A stretch of DNA of 64,000 nt. It comes from Candidatus Poribacteria bacterium. Its GTDB lineage: Bacteria; Poribacteria; WGA-4E; WGA-3G. The DNA lies in the NCBI GenBank assembly GCA_009841255.1, contig VXMD01000081.1:1-64000 (forward strand). The letters run 5' to 3'. Of this stretch, positions 18,208 through 26,776 are shown one piece after another. The notes beneath the pieces were generated by a model. It ran no database searches. It was not told the origin of the DNA and saw only the letters and a list, made by a program, of their open reading frames with translations. Within the stretch, counting starts at the first letter, position 1, and the number at the start of each line of letters is the position of its first letter. The position numbers and the translations under genes are program-made.

Positions 18208-19065
18208 TCAATGCGATCTTGACTTGATTCGACCCCATGTCGTCGTTAGAGAAGTGCTATCCGGATTGACGGCAAGCGCACTGCCAATAGATGCCCCATT
18301 CATTCCGATTAACACTCTTTTCTTTTTTACTTCATCTTGGAAACGAGTTTCACCTTCTCGTTCATCAAAATTCCAGAGTGCTAAAGTGTCCCTGTCTCTT
18401 ACAAAACGATGGGGCGGATCGAATGGCTCCTCGAACCACGGTATGTCAGGAAATTCATACCGGGCGATCCTCGAAAATCTTATCGCGTCAATGTCGCCGT
18501 GAAAGCGCATAATTCGGACCATCTCCTGATCATACCCACCTACGAAGAAATCTCTAAGTTCGCGATCAGCGTCTACAGACACTCGATCCATCTTGCCAAA
18601 TTTACTTTTCCGTTGAATCCGATTGTTATATGCCCAACCAAATGTGCTGTCCTTGTAAACGATTGCGACATAGTTCCATCGGTCTCTCTCCATTGGCGCA
18701 TAAAAAAACGAGACTCCATGGGCTGTTTCTCCATCCAGATATGCTCCACCGTAGCAACATAGTTGACTCACATCACTTTTACATTCCGCACGGTTTGCAC
18801 TCAATCCGAAGTAAACTTGCTGACTGAGAATGATATCGTTTTCACCGTGATTTGTTGGTCCAGATTTCGGATAAAACCACATTTCAACAGTGAACTCACG
18901 CGTGTTTTTTGGAAACAGATACCCGTGTTCCTCAAACGAGAGTATTGCGTAGTCATCAACCCCATCCAGAGACAAAACACCCCCAGAAGGCTGGAAGGAA
19001 AAAACGGGCATAACTAAGCTGAGAGACAGAAATGCGATGAGTAGGAACTTAAAACTAATCGTCAT
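18208..19065 (-). CDS. secreted LamG-like protein with C-terminal WG tag
   Basis: 285 residues. Signal peptide MTISFKFLLIAFLSLSLVMP, cleavage near FSF-QP. LamG/concanavalin-like body: GVLSLDGVDDYAIL, FTVEMWFYP, WNYVAIVYKDSTFGWAYN and DIDAIRFSRIARYEF; a cysteine-containing CKSDVSQLCCYGGAY may form disulfides. The tail SLTTTWGRIKSRSH is the tag. AAGGAGG lies upstream of the ATG. Convergent with the membrane-protein gene. A truncated second copy of its 3' end lies just upstream at 19177-19452. Confidence 0.82.
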   Translation of the reverse strand: MTISFKFLLIAFLSLSLVMPVFSFQPSGGVLSLDGVDDYAILSFEEHGYLFPKNTREFTVEMWFYPKSGPTNHGENDIILSQQVYFGLSANRAECKSDVSQLCCYGGAYLDGETAHGVSFFYAPMERDRWNYVAIVYKDSTFGWAYNNRIQRKSKFGKMDRVSVDADRELRDFFVGGYDQEMVRIMRFHGDIDAIRFSRIARYEFPDIPWFEEPFDPPHRFVRDRDTLALWNFDEREGETRFQDEVKKKRVLIGMNGASIGSALAVNPDSTSLTTTWGRIKSRSH

Positions 19066-19176
19066 AGAAACCTCCTTCGGACTCGGCAGGTATGTCTTAA
19101 TTTTCTTTCCTAAATCCGGTCAATTCTCCGACGCCTATTCAACTATTAAGATTCTCTTAGACCGCGTGTATCAGGT

Positions 19177-19452
19177 TCAACGCGATTTCGCCTTGATTTG
19201 TCCCCATGTCGTCGTTAGAGAAGTACTCGCCGGATCGACAGAAAGTGCTCTGCTGATAGAAGCCCCATTCATTCCGATTAATATTTTCTCATCATTCGTC
19301 TCATCTTGGAAGCGATTTTCACCTGCTCGTTCATCAAAATTCCAAAGTGCTATAGTGTGCCGATCCAGAGAAAAACGATGGGGAGGCTCGAACGGTTCCT
19401 CAACCCCCGCTACCTCTGGTAAGTCATACCGAGCGATTTTTGAAAATCTTAC
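19177..19452 (-). pseudogene. 3' remnant of a LamG protein gene (tag retained)
   Basis: The last ~91 codons of a paralogue of the neighbouring LamG gene: RFSKIARYDLPEV, FEPPHRFSLDRHTIALWNF, ILIGMNGAS, and the tail SLTTTWGQIKAKSR. The 5' part, signal peptide and LamG core are missing, and the open frame continues upstream only into unrelated sequence with a TTG as first possible start and no ribosome site. The remnant shows that the tag diverges slowly relative to flanking positions. Confidence 0.75.
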
Positions 19453-19552
19453 TACTATTATGCACTTTTCGCTATCTGAATCAGTGATAGATGGTTTGCG
19501 ATTATTAGTGACACAATTTGGAGGCAAAAAGGGTGCATAAAATTATAAAAAT

Positions 19553-19621
19553 CTGTTCGAGGTAGACTCCCGCAAGTGAAATCAGTTCGCTTGCATCGTT
19601 ATGGGATCGTATTTCGACCAT
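19553..19621 (-). pseudogene. 5' remnant of a GNAT acetyltransferase gene
   Basis: 23 codons reading MVEIRSHNDASELISLAGVY plus LEQ match the first 23 residues of the intact GNAT at 23906-24784 (MIKIISHNHASELISLSGAY plus LEQ). After that the frame runs into A/T-rich sequence and stops about 15 codons on. The fragment ends 100 bases from the LamG remnant, so a deletion has joined the start of one gene to the end of another. Confidence 0.75.
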
Positions 19622-19627
19622 TGTTTT

Positions 19628-20101
19628 CTATTTCCGTTGTGTTGGAAAGGATTTCCGAAAGACTTCTCTGGATCCTCCTTCCGGTCCTGGAGGCGCCTCT
19701 GTAAAAGGTTCAAAACCCATCTTCTTGTAGAATTGACGTGCTGGCTGACCTTCCAGATTATCCGCTCCGAAGGTTGTGACAAATAACTCAGCAGGTGATT
19801 CAATCAAATCAAATACATGTTCCAAGAGAATCGTGCCGACACCCCTGCGACGCCATTGCTGGTCCACAGCTAACCAGTTGATATGGTGCTCTCTGAAGGA
19901 CAGAAACAAGCCTCCCATCAATGGGGCTCCGTCTGGTCGATCTTGTTCTCGAATACAGTAAGCACTCTTCCGATCTATGTTTTTGCGTAGTGCGCGATGA
20001 AAATCAGGCTGGTCAACCATCGGTCCGAAGAGAAACTCAACCTGCGATGCTAACGCAAGCCAGCCCGGAATATCAGCACGTGTCGCGATCTGTACCTTCA
20101 T
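19628..20101 (-). CDS. GNAT family N-acetyltransferase
   Basis: 157 residues from the ATG at 20101 (MKVQIATRADIPGWLALASQ), chosen because the family's beta1 strand begins there and GAGG lies upstream; the longer frame to 20206 would overlap the HAD gene. The acetyl-CoA loop is WRRRGVGT in motif A, followed by ADNLEGQPARQFYKKMGFEP (motif B). Acceptor unknown. It follows the HAD gene by 14 bases, so they are likely co-transcribed. Confidence 0.82.
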   Translation of the reverse strand: MKVQIATRADIPGWLALASQVEFLFGPMVDQPDFHRALRKNIDRKSAYCIREQDRPDGAPLMGGLFLSFREHHINWLAVDQQWRRRGVGTILLEHVFDLIESPAELFVTTFGADNLEGQPARQFYKKMGFEPFTEAPPGPEGGSREVFRKSFPTQRK

Positions 20102-20115
20102 TGCGATATCCTCAT

Positions 20116-20787
20116 CTAACACAACAGTTCGGGAAGATCCGTTATCGAGTTTGCCCGGACTAAAGGAGATGTGCAGGACCATTCCACATCTCGATCTTGA
20201 TACCATGCTGCCTGAACCGCTCTCATGCCGACAGACGCTGCACCCTGCAGTTCATCGTAACCGCCATCCCCAACAAAGTAGACTTCAGAAGGTTGCACAC
20301 GCATGCGTGCGCAAGCCAGTTTGTATATCTCCCTATCGGGCTTCATTACACCGACACTGCAGGAAAACACAACTGGGTCCACGTGATCTTGAAGCGGACA
20401 AAATCGCCAAGCGAGGACCTCTTCGGGCAGCGCATTGCTGATGAGCCCAACTTTCAATCCACGCGCCTGGACTGCACGCAACATTTCAAATATCTGAGGC
20501 TCGACACAACTCAAGACTTTTGATTTCCATACCTCATGCTCTTGGGCAGCCATGACAATCTCATCTTTCGTGAGGGGTGATTTGACCGCTGCGCACAAAT
20601 CGGTGAAATGCGCCAGACAGTCAGAAAATCTTCCGGTCATCGCGGCGTCACCGTTTTCCGCCCACCACAGCGAAGATTTATCTTTGGTCGTGCCCAATCG
20701 TTCGTGGAACGGAGCCCTTGTTTGGAAATCTTTTCGCGTTTTCTCAGTTATGAGCGTTTCGAATAAATCAAAGAAGACTGCTTTCAA
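20116..20787 (-). CDS. HAD-superfamily hydrolase
   Basis: 223 residues. Motif I FFDLFETL (nucleophile Asp7), motif II GLISNAL near 117, motif III Lys in KPDREIY near 150, and motif IV FVGDGGYDE near 170, all in the expected order for HAD-IA phosphatases or dehalogenases. Second acidic residue of motif I is Phe, as in many phosphatase-like members. The only sensible start is a TTG at 20787 with GGAG about nine bases upstream; no ATG exists before motif I. Co-transcribed with the GNAT gene. Phosphoester substrate unknown. Confidence 0.82.
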   Translation of the reverse strand: MKAVFFDLFETLITEKTRKDFQTRAPFHERLGTTKDKSSLWWAENGDAAMTGRFSDCLAHFTDLCAAVKSPLTKDEIVMAAQEHEVWKSKVLSCVEPQIFEMLRAVQARGLKVGLISNALPEEVLAWRFCPLQDHVDPVVFSCSVGVMKPDREIYKLACARMRVQPSEVYFVGDGGYDELQGAASVGMRAVQAAWYQDRDVEWSCTSPLVRANSITDLPELLC

Positions 20788-20883
20788 ATTACCGCTCCGT
20801 TAGATCCTTAATTTTTTGCATATTATTTCTATATTTACATGGAAACATACCGTTGGCGCGATCGTCGGACAGCATTTGAGACA

Positions 20884-21570
20884 TCATTTCTCCAATACAT
20901 CCAAACAAGATTTCAAGCGAAGATCGTGATTGGCATATTGTTTTAGCCACTCAATAACCGTTTTGCCATCCCCGAGTCTGGCTTGTGAATTCGCGCCGTG
21001 TTCTACCAAATACCGCGTCGTTTCCACATGTCCATGACCGGCTGCACAGTACAGCGGAAAATGCTCGTGATCTGATGTTGCATTGACATCAGCACCATTA
21101 CTGATCAGTTGTTTGACAATTTCCAGATCGCCGTTTCGAGCGGCATGATGCAGGGCGGTATCGCCACGGGCGTAACGCTCCTGCACTAATTGTGGGTTGT
21201 CACGGAGCATCGCGTTAACCCGCTGCACATTGGCTAAGAAAACGGCGTATATAAACTGACGCGCGATTTCGTTCGATGGTTTGGCATGTGCATCCAAGCC
21301 ACCATACGTAATGAGTAAGGATACGACTTCCTTATTGTCTGGTACTTCTCCAGCATAGTGAATCGCATAACCGTCGTGAGCTGCCAAATCGGCACCACAG
21401 TCTATTAGGTATTTAACAACATCATAATGGCGTCTTAATCCGGCATGAAATATAGGACGCCATTCGTATCTGTCGTCTTGGTTGATAGATTGAGGTTCCT
21501 GTTCAACGATTTTCTTTACGGCATCAAGATCCCCGTTGGCTGCTGCGTCATGAATTGAAATGAGTGTCAT
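20884..21570 (-). CDS. ankyrin repeat protein
   Basis: 228 residues from the ATG at 21570 (MTLISIHDAAANGDLDAVKK), preceded by GGAGAATAGAT; a longer frame would overlap the upstream stop. Repeats visible: IHDAAANGDLDAVKKIV, RRHYDVVKYLIDCGADLAAH, GDTALHHAARNGDLEIVKQL followed by ISNGADVNA, and FPLYCAAGHGHVETTRYLVE. About five to six ankyrin units, no signal peptide or other domain. Likely a protein-interaction scaffold. Ankyrin proteins are frequent in sponge symbionts, which fits the context but gives no direct function. Follows the DUF4037 gene by 25 bases. Confidence 0.85.
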   Translation of the reverse strand: MTLISIHDAAANGDLDAVKKIVEQEPQSINQDDRYEWRPIFHAGLRRHYDVVKYLIDCGADLAAHDGYAIHYAGEVPDNKEVVSLLITYGGLDAHAKPSNEIARQFIYAVFLANVQRVNAMLRDNPQLVQERYARGDTALHHAARNGDLEIVKQLISNGADVNATSDHEHFPLYCAAGHGHVETTRYLVEHGANSQARLGDGKTVIEWLKQYANHDLRLKSCLDVLEK

Positions 21571-21595
21571 ATCTATTCTCCATGTGTTAGGTGAA

Positions 21596-22594
21596 TTACC
21601 ATACATACAAATGCGGCTCTTTTTCCCGAATCAATGCCTTCACCTGCGTCGATTCGATTTGCAGTGCCACCTCTTCGCTGCCCATGTAATTGCGCCATTC
21701 TGTATCAGGAAGTAAATCCATTTTGTAAAGGATTTCCCGAATTGATTGACATATAGTGTGGATGATCTCGCTGCGCGTTTCATGATTGCTTGCTGATTCG
21801 AGTTTCTTGAGCGATGGTTCTATAATGTCTATCCATTTCGGGAGACTTTGTGCCTGCCAGTGCAGCCATTTCCAGTATACGGGAAAGCGCTTATTGAGCA
21901 GACACAGTAGTCTTAGCGTGCCTTCGACAAAAGCACCCTGACCGATGAGTAAACCTATACCGTCCCCGCGTTTCGCTAAACGATAGCACGAGTTGTAGTC
22001 GCCATTGTGCCAAAGTCCCCATAGATCACTCGCGATCTTCCATTTCCATATATCTACCGGGTAGTATGCCTTTTGGAAAGCGGATATGCGTTCGCTAAGG
22101 GCATTAGAGGGGTCGTAGAGAACAAAACCGGACGACGCGTAGAGGAGATTGTTGTCATCAGCGGTAGCCCATTCCTCGATCGTCACCGGTGGATAGGCAG
22201 ATTCGTGGAAATTGCGATAGACTGCGTCGATGGTGCTTATCCGTATTGTCTTAGGTTGCAATTTAGCTGTGTCGATTCCTAACAACTCATCTGGAATAGC
22301 TGCCTCCAAAGCCTGAGAAATAGAAGAGCCATACGTTGCAATATCCTGTTCTGACAGCAGGAGTTGGCACTTGCCGGGTCCCCAGTCATGATCGCGGGAC
22401 AGTTCGTCATCGGCACCCAGAACGTCGGATCCTAATCCGATGATCCCGGCACTGAGACGGGGAAGGACATCCGGAAAGCGTTCTTTTAAGATGGGTAGAA
22501 AGATTTTATCAAATAAAATCTTACAGTATACGTGTCCCTTCACCGGTAACGCATAGTTTTCAGAATTGAATTGCGAAGAGTCGTGTTCCTTCAT
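21596..22594 (-). CDS. DUF4037 nucleotidyltransferase-fold protein
   Basis: 332 residues from the ATG at 22594, which has GAGAGGTGG upstream; a TTG at 22630 is also possible. The motif GLGSDVLGADDELSRDHDWG at about 55-74 is the DUF4037 form of the nucleotidyltransferase GS...D-x-D site (Asp residues as metal ligands). The C-terminal half is helical (KWLHWQAQSLPKW) as in kanamycin-nucleotidyltransferase relatives. Substrate unknown. Precedes the ankyrin gene in an apparent operon. Confidence 0.78.
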   Translation of the reverse strand: MKEHDSSQFNSENYALPVKGHVYCKILFDKIFLPILKERFPDVLPRLSAGIIGLGSDVLGADDELSRDHDWGPGKCQLLLSEQDIATYGSSISQALEAAIPDELLGIDTAKLQPKTIRISTIDAVYRNFHESAYPPVTIEEWATADDNNLLYASSGFVLYDPSNALSERISAFQKAYYPVDIWKWKIASDLWGLWHNGDYNSCYRLAKRGDGIGLLIGQGAFVEGTLRLLCLLNKRFPVYWKWLHWQAQSLPKWIDIIEPSLKKLESASNHETRSEIIHTICQSIREILYKMDLLPDTEWRNYMGSEEVALQIESTQVKALIREKEPHLYVW

Positions 22595-22763
22595 CAGCCA
22601 CCTCTCAGATAATGCGACACTTTTATTCAATTAATGATCTTGCGGAAGTGGGTTGGAAAATCCTCTTCACCATGGACCTCTGCAATCAATTGTGAGAAAT
22701 ATACTAAATCTTCCGAAAAAGGTCAAAATTTTTGAGTGGTTTCCATTGGTGAGGTTTCAAACC

Positions 22764-23828
22764 TCAACCGAGCACATTCACCACAGCGTTCCCGACCTGT
22801 GCGGTTGTGGCTTGACCTCCAAGGTCCGGTGGAAGGGTTTTGCCAGCCTCGACGACCTTTAGGACGGCTGCATCTATCGTTTCTGCCGCTTCCGTCTCAC
22901 CCATGAAGCGTAACATCATCGCACCAGAAATAATTGCCGCCAGCGGATTGGAGATACCCTTTCCCATGATGTCTGGGGCACTCCCGTGGACCGGCTCGAA
23001 CATCGATGGAAATCGACGTTGTGGGTCGATATTGCCGCTCGGCGCTAGCCCCATACTTCCGGTGATAATTGCACCGATATCCGTGAGAATATCCCCAAAC
23101 AGATTGCTGGCGACCACGACATCGAAGTCCTCCGGTCTCCGCACGAAATCCATACATGCTGCGTCCACAAGCAACGATTCGTTCTCTATGTCGGGATATT
23201 TTGCAGCGACTCGCTCGAAGGCTGTATCCCAGACAATCATGCCGTAGCCTTGCGCGTTCGACTTGGTGACCGAGGTGACTTTACGTTTCTTATCTCGTAC
23301 CCGAGCTTGCTCGAAAGCATAAGTAATAATGCGCTCACAGCCGTGACGCGTAAAGACGCCAACCTGCACACCTACCTCTTCAGGGAACCCTTGGTACTGG
23401 AATCCACCGACGTTGGCATACTCCCCTTCTGTGTTCTCTCTGATTACCACTAAATCAATATCCCAAGCCGCTTTGTCCTTGAGTGGTGTGTTAATGCCCG
23501 GATAGAGGATACTGGGTCGCTCGCAGACGTACTGATCGAATCTACGTCGTATGGGCAGCAAAAGCCCATTGAGTGTAACGTGATCTTGGATATCGGGGTG
23601 TCCGACTGCGCCAAGATAAATCTGGTCGAACGCCGCCAAGGTATCAAGGGCATCTTCTGGCATCATGTGCCCATGCTTGAAATAGTAGTCTGAGCCCCAA
23701 GGGAACTCCACAAAGTTCCATTTGATGTTATACGTGTCTGCGATGGCATTGAGGACCTTGAGTCCCTCCTCCATCACTTCAACCCCAATGCCGTCTCCTC
23801 GAATTACCGCAATCTTGTATTCAGCCAT
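22764..23828 (-). CDS. isocitrate/isopropylmalate dehydrogenase family, tartrate/D-malate dehydrogenase type
   Basis: 354 residues, complete. IAVIRGDGIG start, FPWGSDYYFKHGHMMPEDAL (characteristic of tartrate dehydrogenase/D-malate dehydrogenase rather than LeuB), VVIRENTEGEYANVGG substrate loop, TKSNAQGYGMIVWD, the metal Asp segment NLFGDILTDIGA, and FEPVHGSAPDIMGKG for NAD binding. Oxidatively decarboxylates D-malate, tartrate or a related 2-hydroxy acid using NAD and Mn/Mg. CAGGAGAAAAT precedes the ATG. No other leucine-pathway genes are adjacent, supporting a catabolic role. The exact hydroxy acid is unresolved. Confidence 0.86.
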   Translation of the reverse strand: MAEYKIAVIRGDGIGVEVMEEGLKVLNAIADTYNIKWNFVEFPWGSDYYFKHGHMMPEDALDTLAAFDQIYLGAVGHPDIQDHVTLNGLLLPIRRRFDQYVCERPSILYPGINTPLKDKAAWDIDLVVIRENTEGEYANVGGFQYQGFPEEVGVQVGVFTRHGCERIITYAFEQARVRDKKRKVTSVTKSNAQGYGMIVWDTAFERVAAKYPDIENESLLVDAACMDFVRRPEDFDVVVASNLFGDILTDIGAIITGSMGLAPSGNIDPQRRFPSMFEPVHGSAPDIMGKGISNPLAAIISGAMMLRFMGETEAAETIDAAVLKVVEAGKTLPPDLGGQATTAQVGNAVVNVLG

Positions 23829-23905
23829 ATTTTCTCCTGTTAGTACTAAAATGGTGCCTGCGCCGTGGTTTGGCGAAGGTTATCTTGGACCACAACTGAA
23901 GGCAG

Positions 23906-24784
23906 TTAGGCAACATCGTGTCCATCTGAAGATACAAAATCAAATGCCAACGCATCTCCGATTGGCACATAGCCGATTTTGGTGTAGATGCTGTTAGAAG
24001 TTGGATTTGCTAAATCGGTATAGAGGCTACAAAACGAATGGTGATCTGAGAGCAATTTCTTTGTTAGCAACAAAACACATGAAGTCGCATACCCTTTGCC
24101 GCGATGCTCCGGTGGGGTGTATACGACACCGATAGTTGCACCATTTTTCATCGGGCGGGATACGCCAGCAATAGACACCGGACCATTGTTATCCCAAATG
24201 TACAATTCCTGATTCTTGATAAGCCTCTTGGCACGACTTTTAGCACTGTCAATACTGACAGGTTCACCTATTGCTTCCGAGAGGGCCGCAATCCATTTTG
24301 CCATGAGTGGATGGTCATCGGGACGAGCGAAGCGGAACTTGCCCGACGAAAGTGGTAGATTTGTGACACTTCTCGCCTCAAATACACGCATTCGCTTGGC
24401 TATGCTGGCTGATGCACCAAGTATGCCTTCGACCCAACAATCAGAAAAGACTTCGGCTTCTGCTTCCGGTCCAACGACTCCCGGTATCTGGATATCAATT
24501 TCGCGAAGGTGATCCACAAGATGAACGATAGTGGCTTGGATATTCGCGCTAATTCTGCTTAAGATGATCCTCTTAGGTGGTGTCATTAGTGAAACGCCGA
24601 CGACTCTCCCTTGTTCCAAAATACTCAACAGCAACGGCAATTCGGATCCGTAATAGTATGGGTCTTCAGCAAGCCTATAAGCCAAACCGATAGGCAAATT
24701 ATTTTCACTCTCATTCTGTTCTAAGTAAGCACCTGAAAGTGAAATCAGTTCGCTTGCATGGTTGTGAGATATTATTTTAATCAT
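23906..24784 (-). CDS. GNAT family N-acetyltransferase
   Basis: 292 residues. The C-terminal half holds the GNAT core: GVVYTPPEHRGKGYATSCV is motif A with the acetyl-CoA loop RGKGYA, and SLYTDLANPTSNSIYTKIGY is motif B. The N-terminal ~150 residues form a second, degenerate GNAT-like half (RVVGVSLMTPPKRIILSRI), as in two-domain acetyltransferases. Acceptor unknown. The first 23 residues are repeated in the gene fragment at 19553-19621. Confidence 0.82.
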   Translation of the reverse strand: MIKIISHNHASELISLSGAYLEQNESENNLPIGLAYRLAEDPYYYGSELPLLLSILEQGRVVGVSLMTPPKRIILSRISANIQATIVHLVDHLREIDIQIPGVVGPEAEAEVFSDCWVEGILGASASIAKRMRVFEARSVTNLPLSSGKFRFARPDDHPLMAKWIAALSEAIGEPVSIDSAKSRAKRLIKNQELYIWDNNGPVSIAGVSRPMKNGATIGVVYTPPEHRGKGYATSCVLLLTKKLLSDHHSFCSLYTDLANPTSNSIYTKIGYVPIGDALAFDFVSSDGHDVA

Positions 24785-24858
24785 AGTTTTCCATTTCCTC
24801 TAACATTTTTTATTTTCTCTGGTTGATTTTAGAATTGCTTGGATCCTTTTCACGAGCG

Positions 24859-24882
24859 CGGTTGGGAAACCGTGTCTACCGA
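24859..24882. repeat. dispersed palindrome CGGTT-GGGA-AACCG with CTACCG tail
   Basis: Five-base stem extended by a G-T pair, loop GGGA, then TGTCTACCGA. Core identical to that of the terminator at 1670-1693; tail matches 3432-3439 and 31338-31345. Confidence 0.5.
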
Positions 24883-25049
24883 AGGATCGAGTGTTTTCGA
24901 GTTTATCCCACCGGAGTGTTCATGTGTTTTCATAATTTATCATGTTAGTATTTTACCCTAATTCTGCTCGCTATTCAAGTATAGTGATTGGTGTCGCGCT
25001 CGGGAGATCACTCCTATAAGAGAATTGAGCGGTTCTTTGATTTTAGGCA

Positions 25050-25078
25050 TTGCACGGGATGAATTTTTATGCTATACT
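25050..25078 (+). promoter_or_regulatory. promoter of the GGT-like gene (TTGCAC - 17 bp - TATACT, extended -10)
   Basis: A -35-like TTGCAC (25050-25055), a 17-base spacer and TATACT (25073-25078) with TGC before it. Predicted start near 25085, leaving a ~50-base leader with AAAGGAGA ahead of the ATG at 25135. Confidence 0.55.
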
Positions 25079-25134
25079 CTCATGCAAAGAAGGAAATCAG
25101 AACTATCTCTGACGCTTAAGCAAAGGAGAGACCG

Positions 25135-26751
25135 ATGCCGAATACTCAAGAAATTGGTTGGAATGCTGTGAGTAAAACAGGCGTTGTTGCTGCGGGTGGT
25201 GCGAAAGCAGTTGCCGCAGGAATCGAGATTCTGGAAGCGGGCGGAAATGCGGCGGACGCAGCCGCAGGAACGATTTTCGCGCTCAATGTCACAGACCACG
25301 GTGCCTGTTCCATTGGAGGTGAGGTACCGCTCCTTATCTTTGATTCGGAAAAGCAGGAAGTGAAATCACTGTCTGGGCAGGGACGTGCGCCACTTTCACA
25401 GACCGCTATTGATTGGTACATGGAAAACGGGATTCCGAACGGCGACATCAAAATGGCACCCGTCCCGTCGGTTGTGGACCTCTGCACGACGACACTTAAA
25501 TTGTATGGAACCCTGACGTTTGCGGAAATCATCGCACCTACGTTGACACTGCTTGATGCTGGCGGGGTAGATTGGCACCGTGAATTGGCGGTCACTCTGC
25601 GTCGGATGGTTGCGTCGGAGCAGAAGACATCTGGGAGCCGTGAGGACAAAATCCAAGCCGCAAGTGATCGGTTTTACGGACGGAACGGTGCTGATACCGA
25701 CATTGCCGATGCATTAGAAGGTTTTTACATTGACAAGGGCGGATTTCTCCGTAAGACAGATCTCGCTGCCCATGTTACGCGTGTTGAGGAGCCTGTGGCA
25801 GTCGATTACCGAGGGTATACGGTATACAAGTGTGGTCCATGGACGCAAGGTCCCTATCTCTGTCAGGCGTTGCGTCTGCTGGAAGGCTTCGACCTCAAAG
25901 CGATGGGTAACGCCTCGGCGAACTATGTGCATGCGGTTACGGAAGCACTTAAACTGGCAATGGCTGACAGGGACGCATACTATGGCGATCCGGAATTTGT
26001 GGATGTCCCGTTATCTGAACTGCTTTCGGACACCTATACTGAGATTCGCCGACCGCTCATCGATATGCAAAAGGCATCGCACGAAGCGAGACCCGGTGAT
26101 GTGGATAACATGGAACCGCTGAAAGCAGGTGGTGTATTTCGACCCGGGGTGGGTGGAACGACGACCTGTGCGGTCGCTGATCGGTGGGGAAATGTCGTCG
26201 CTGCGACACCGAGTGCTAACGTTTATCACGCAGGCGGTATGGTCGGACCGACGGGGGTCAGTTACGGCAACCGTTTACGCAGTCTCAACACGACACCCGG
26301 ACATCCGAACTGTATCCAGCCCGGAAAGCGTCCGAGAATCACACTGACCCCGACACTGGTTCTCAAAGATAGCGCCCCGATTTTAGCCATCAGTGTTGCG
26401 GGGGGTGACCTGCAGGATCAAGCAACGATGAATTTACTGCTCGATTTCGTTGAGTTCGGTATGCAACCCGAAGCGGCTGTTAAAGCACCGCGCTTTGCCA
26501 CCGCACACCATGAGGATTCGTTTGACCCGAATCCCAACCGTGTAGAGACGTTCGGGCAAGCGGGTTCGCTAACGATCAACGATAGTGTAAGTGAAAGCGT
26601 TCGCCAAGAGCTTGCCAGTCGCGGTCATCAGGTTAGAACCCAGGGCGGTGCCATCGCTGCGCCTGTCATGGTCCATATTGATGGAGATAGTGAAACCTAC
26701 TATGCTGCTGGCGACCCAGCTGCTGGAAGGCACGCAGCGGGATTGGGGTAA
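25135..26751 (+). CDS. gamma-glutamyltransferase family (Ntn-hydrolase) enzyme
   Basis: 538 residues. GGT landmarks: AAAGIEILEAGGNAADAAAG near 25-45, PSVVDLCTTTLKLYGTLTF near 115-135, a threonine run GGTTTCAVADRWGNVVA (Thr342-344) where autocleavage creates the N-terminal Thr nucleophile, and GGDLQDQATMNLLLDFVEFG near the C-terminus. Family enzymes transfer or hydrolyse gamma-glutamyl groups (glutathione, cephalosporin acyl side chains). The usual TTH motif is TTTC here, so the residue after the nucleophile differs. No signal peptide, unlike periplasmic GGT. AAAGGAGA ribosome site. Convergent with the WD40 gene 25 bases away. Confidence 0.85.
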   Translation: MPNTQEIGWNAVSKTGVVAAGGAKAVAAGIEILEAGGNAADAAAGTIFALNVTDHGACSIGGEVPLLIFDSEKQEVKSLSGQGRAPLSQTAIDWYMENGIPNGDIKMAPVPSVVDLCTTTLKLYGTLTFAEIIAPTLTLLDAGGVDWHRELAVTLRRMVASEQKTSGSREDKIQAASDRFYGRNGADTDIADALEGFYIDKGGFLRKTDLAAHVTRVEEPVAVDYRGYTVYKCGPWTQGPYLCQALRLLEGFDLKAMGNASANYVHAVTEALKLAMADRDAYYGDPEFVDVPLSELLSDTYTEIRRPLIDMQKASHEARPGDVDNMEPLKAGGVFRPGVGGTTTCAVADRWGNVVAATPSANVYHAGGMVGPTGVSYGNRLRSLNTTPGHPNCIQPGKRPRITLTPTLVLKDSAPILAISVAGGDLQDQATMNLLLDFVEFGMQPEAAVKAPRFATAHHEDSFDPNPNRVETFGQAGSLTINDSVSESVRQELASRGHQVRTQGGAIAAPVMVHIDGDSETYYAAGDPAAGRHAAGLG

Positions 26752-26776
26752 GTGCCGAGTTGGATTATCTCCTGTG

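Larger units (their letters stand above)
24785..25134. other. divergent intergenic region with two palindromes
   Basis: 350 bases between the minus-strand GNAT gene and the plus-strand GGT-like gene. It holds palindromes at 24859-24882 (CGGTT-GGGA-AACCG then CTACCG) and a weaker one at 25004-25024, and the promoter at 25050-25078. No coding frame is supported. Confidence 0.55.

Noticed and set aside
22631-22645. CCGCAAG before the DUF4037 gene as a fifth leader copy
   Set aside because: Reads CCGCAAGAT and the 12-base spacing to a start codon is not kept; an ATG with GAGAGGTGG lies inside.
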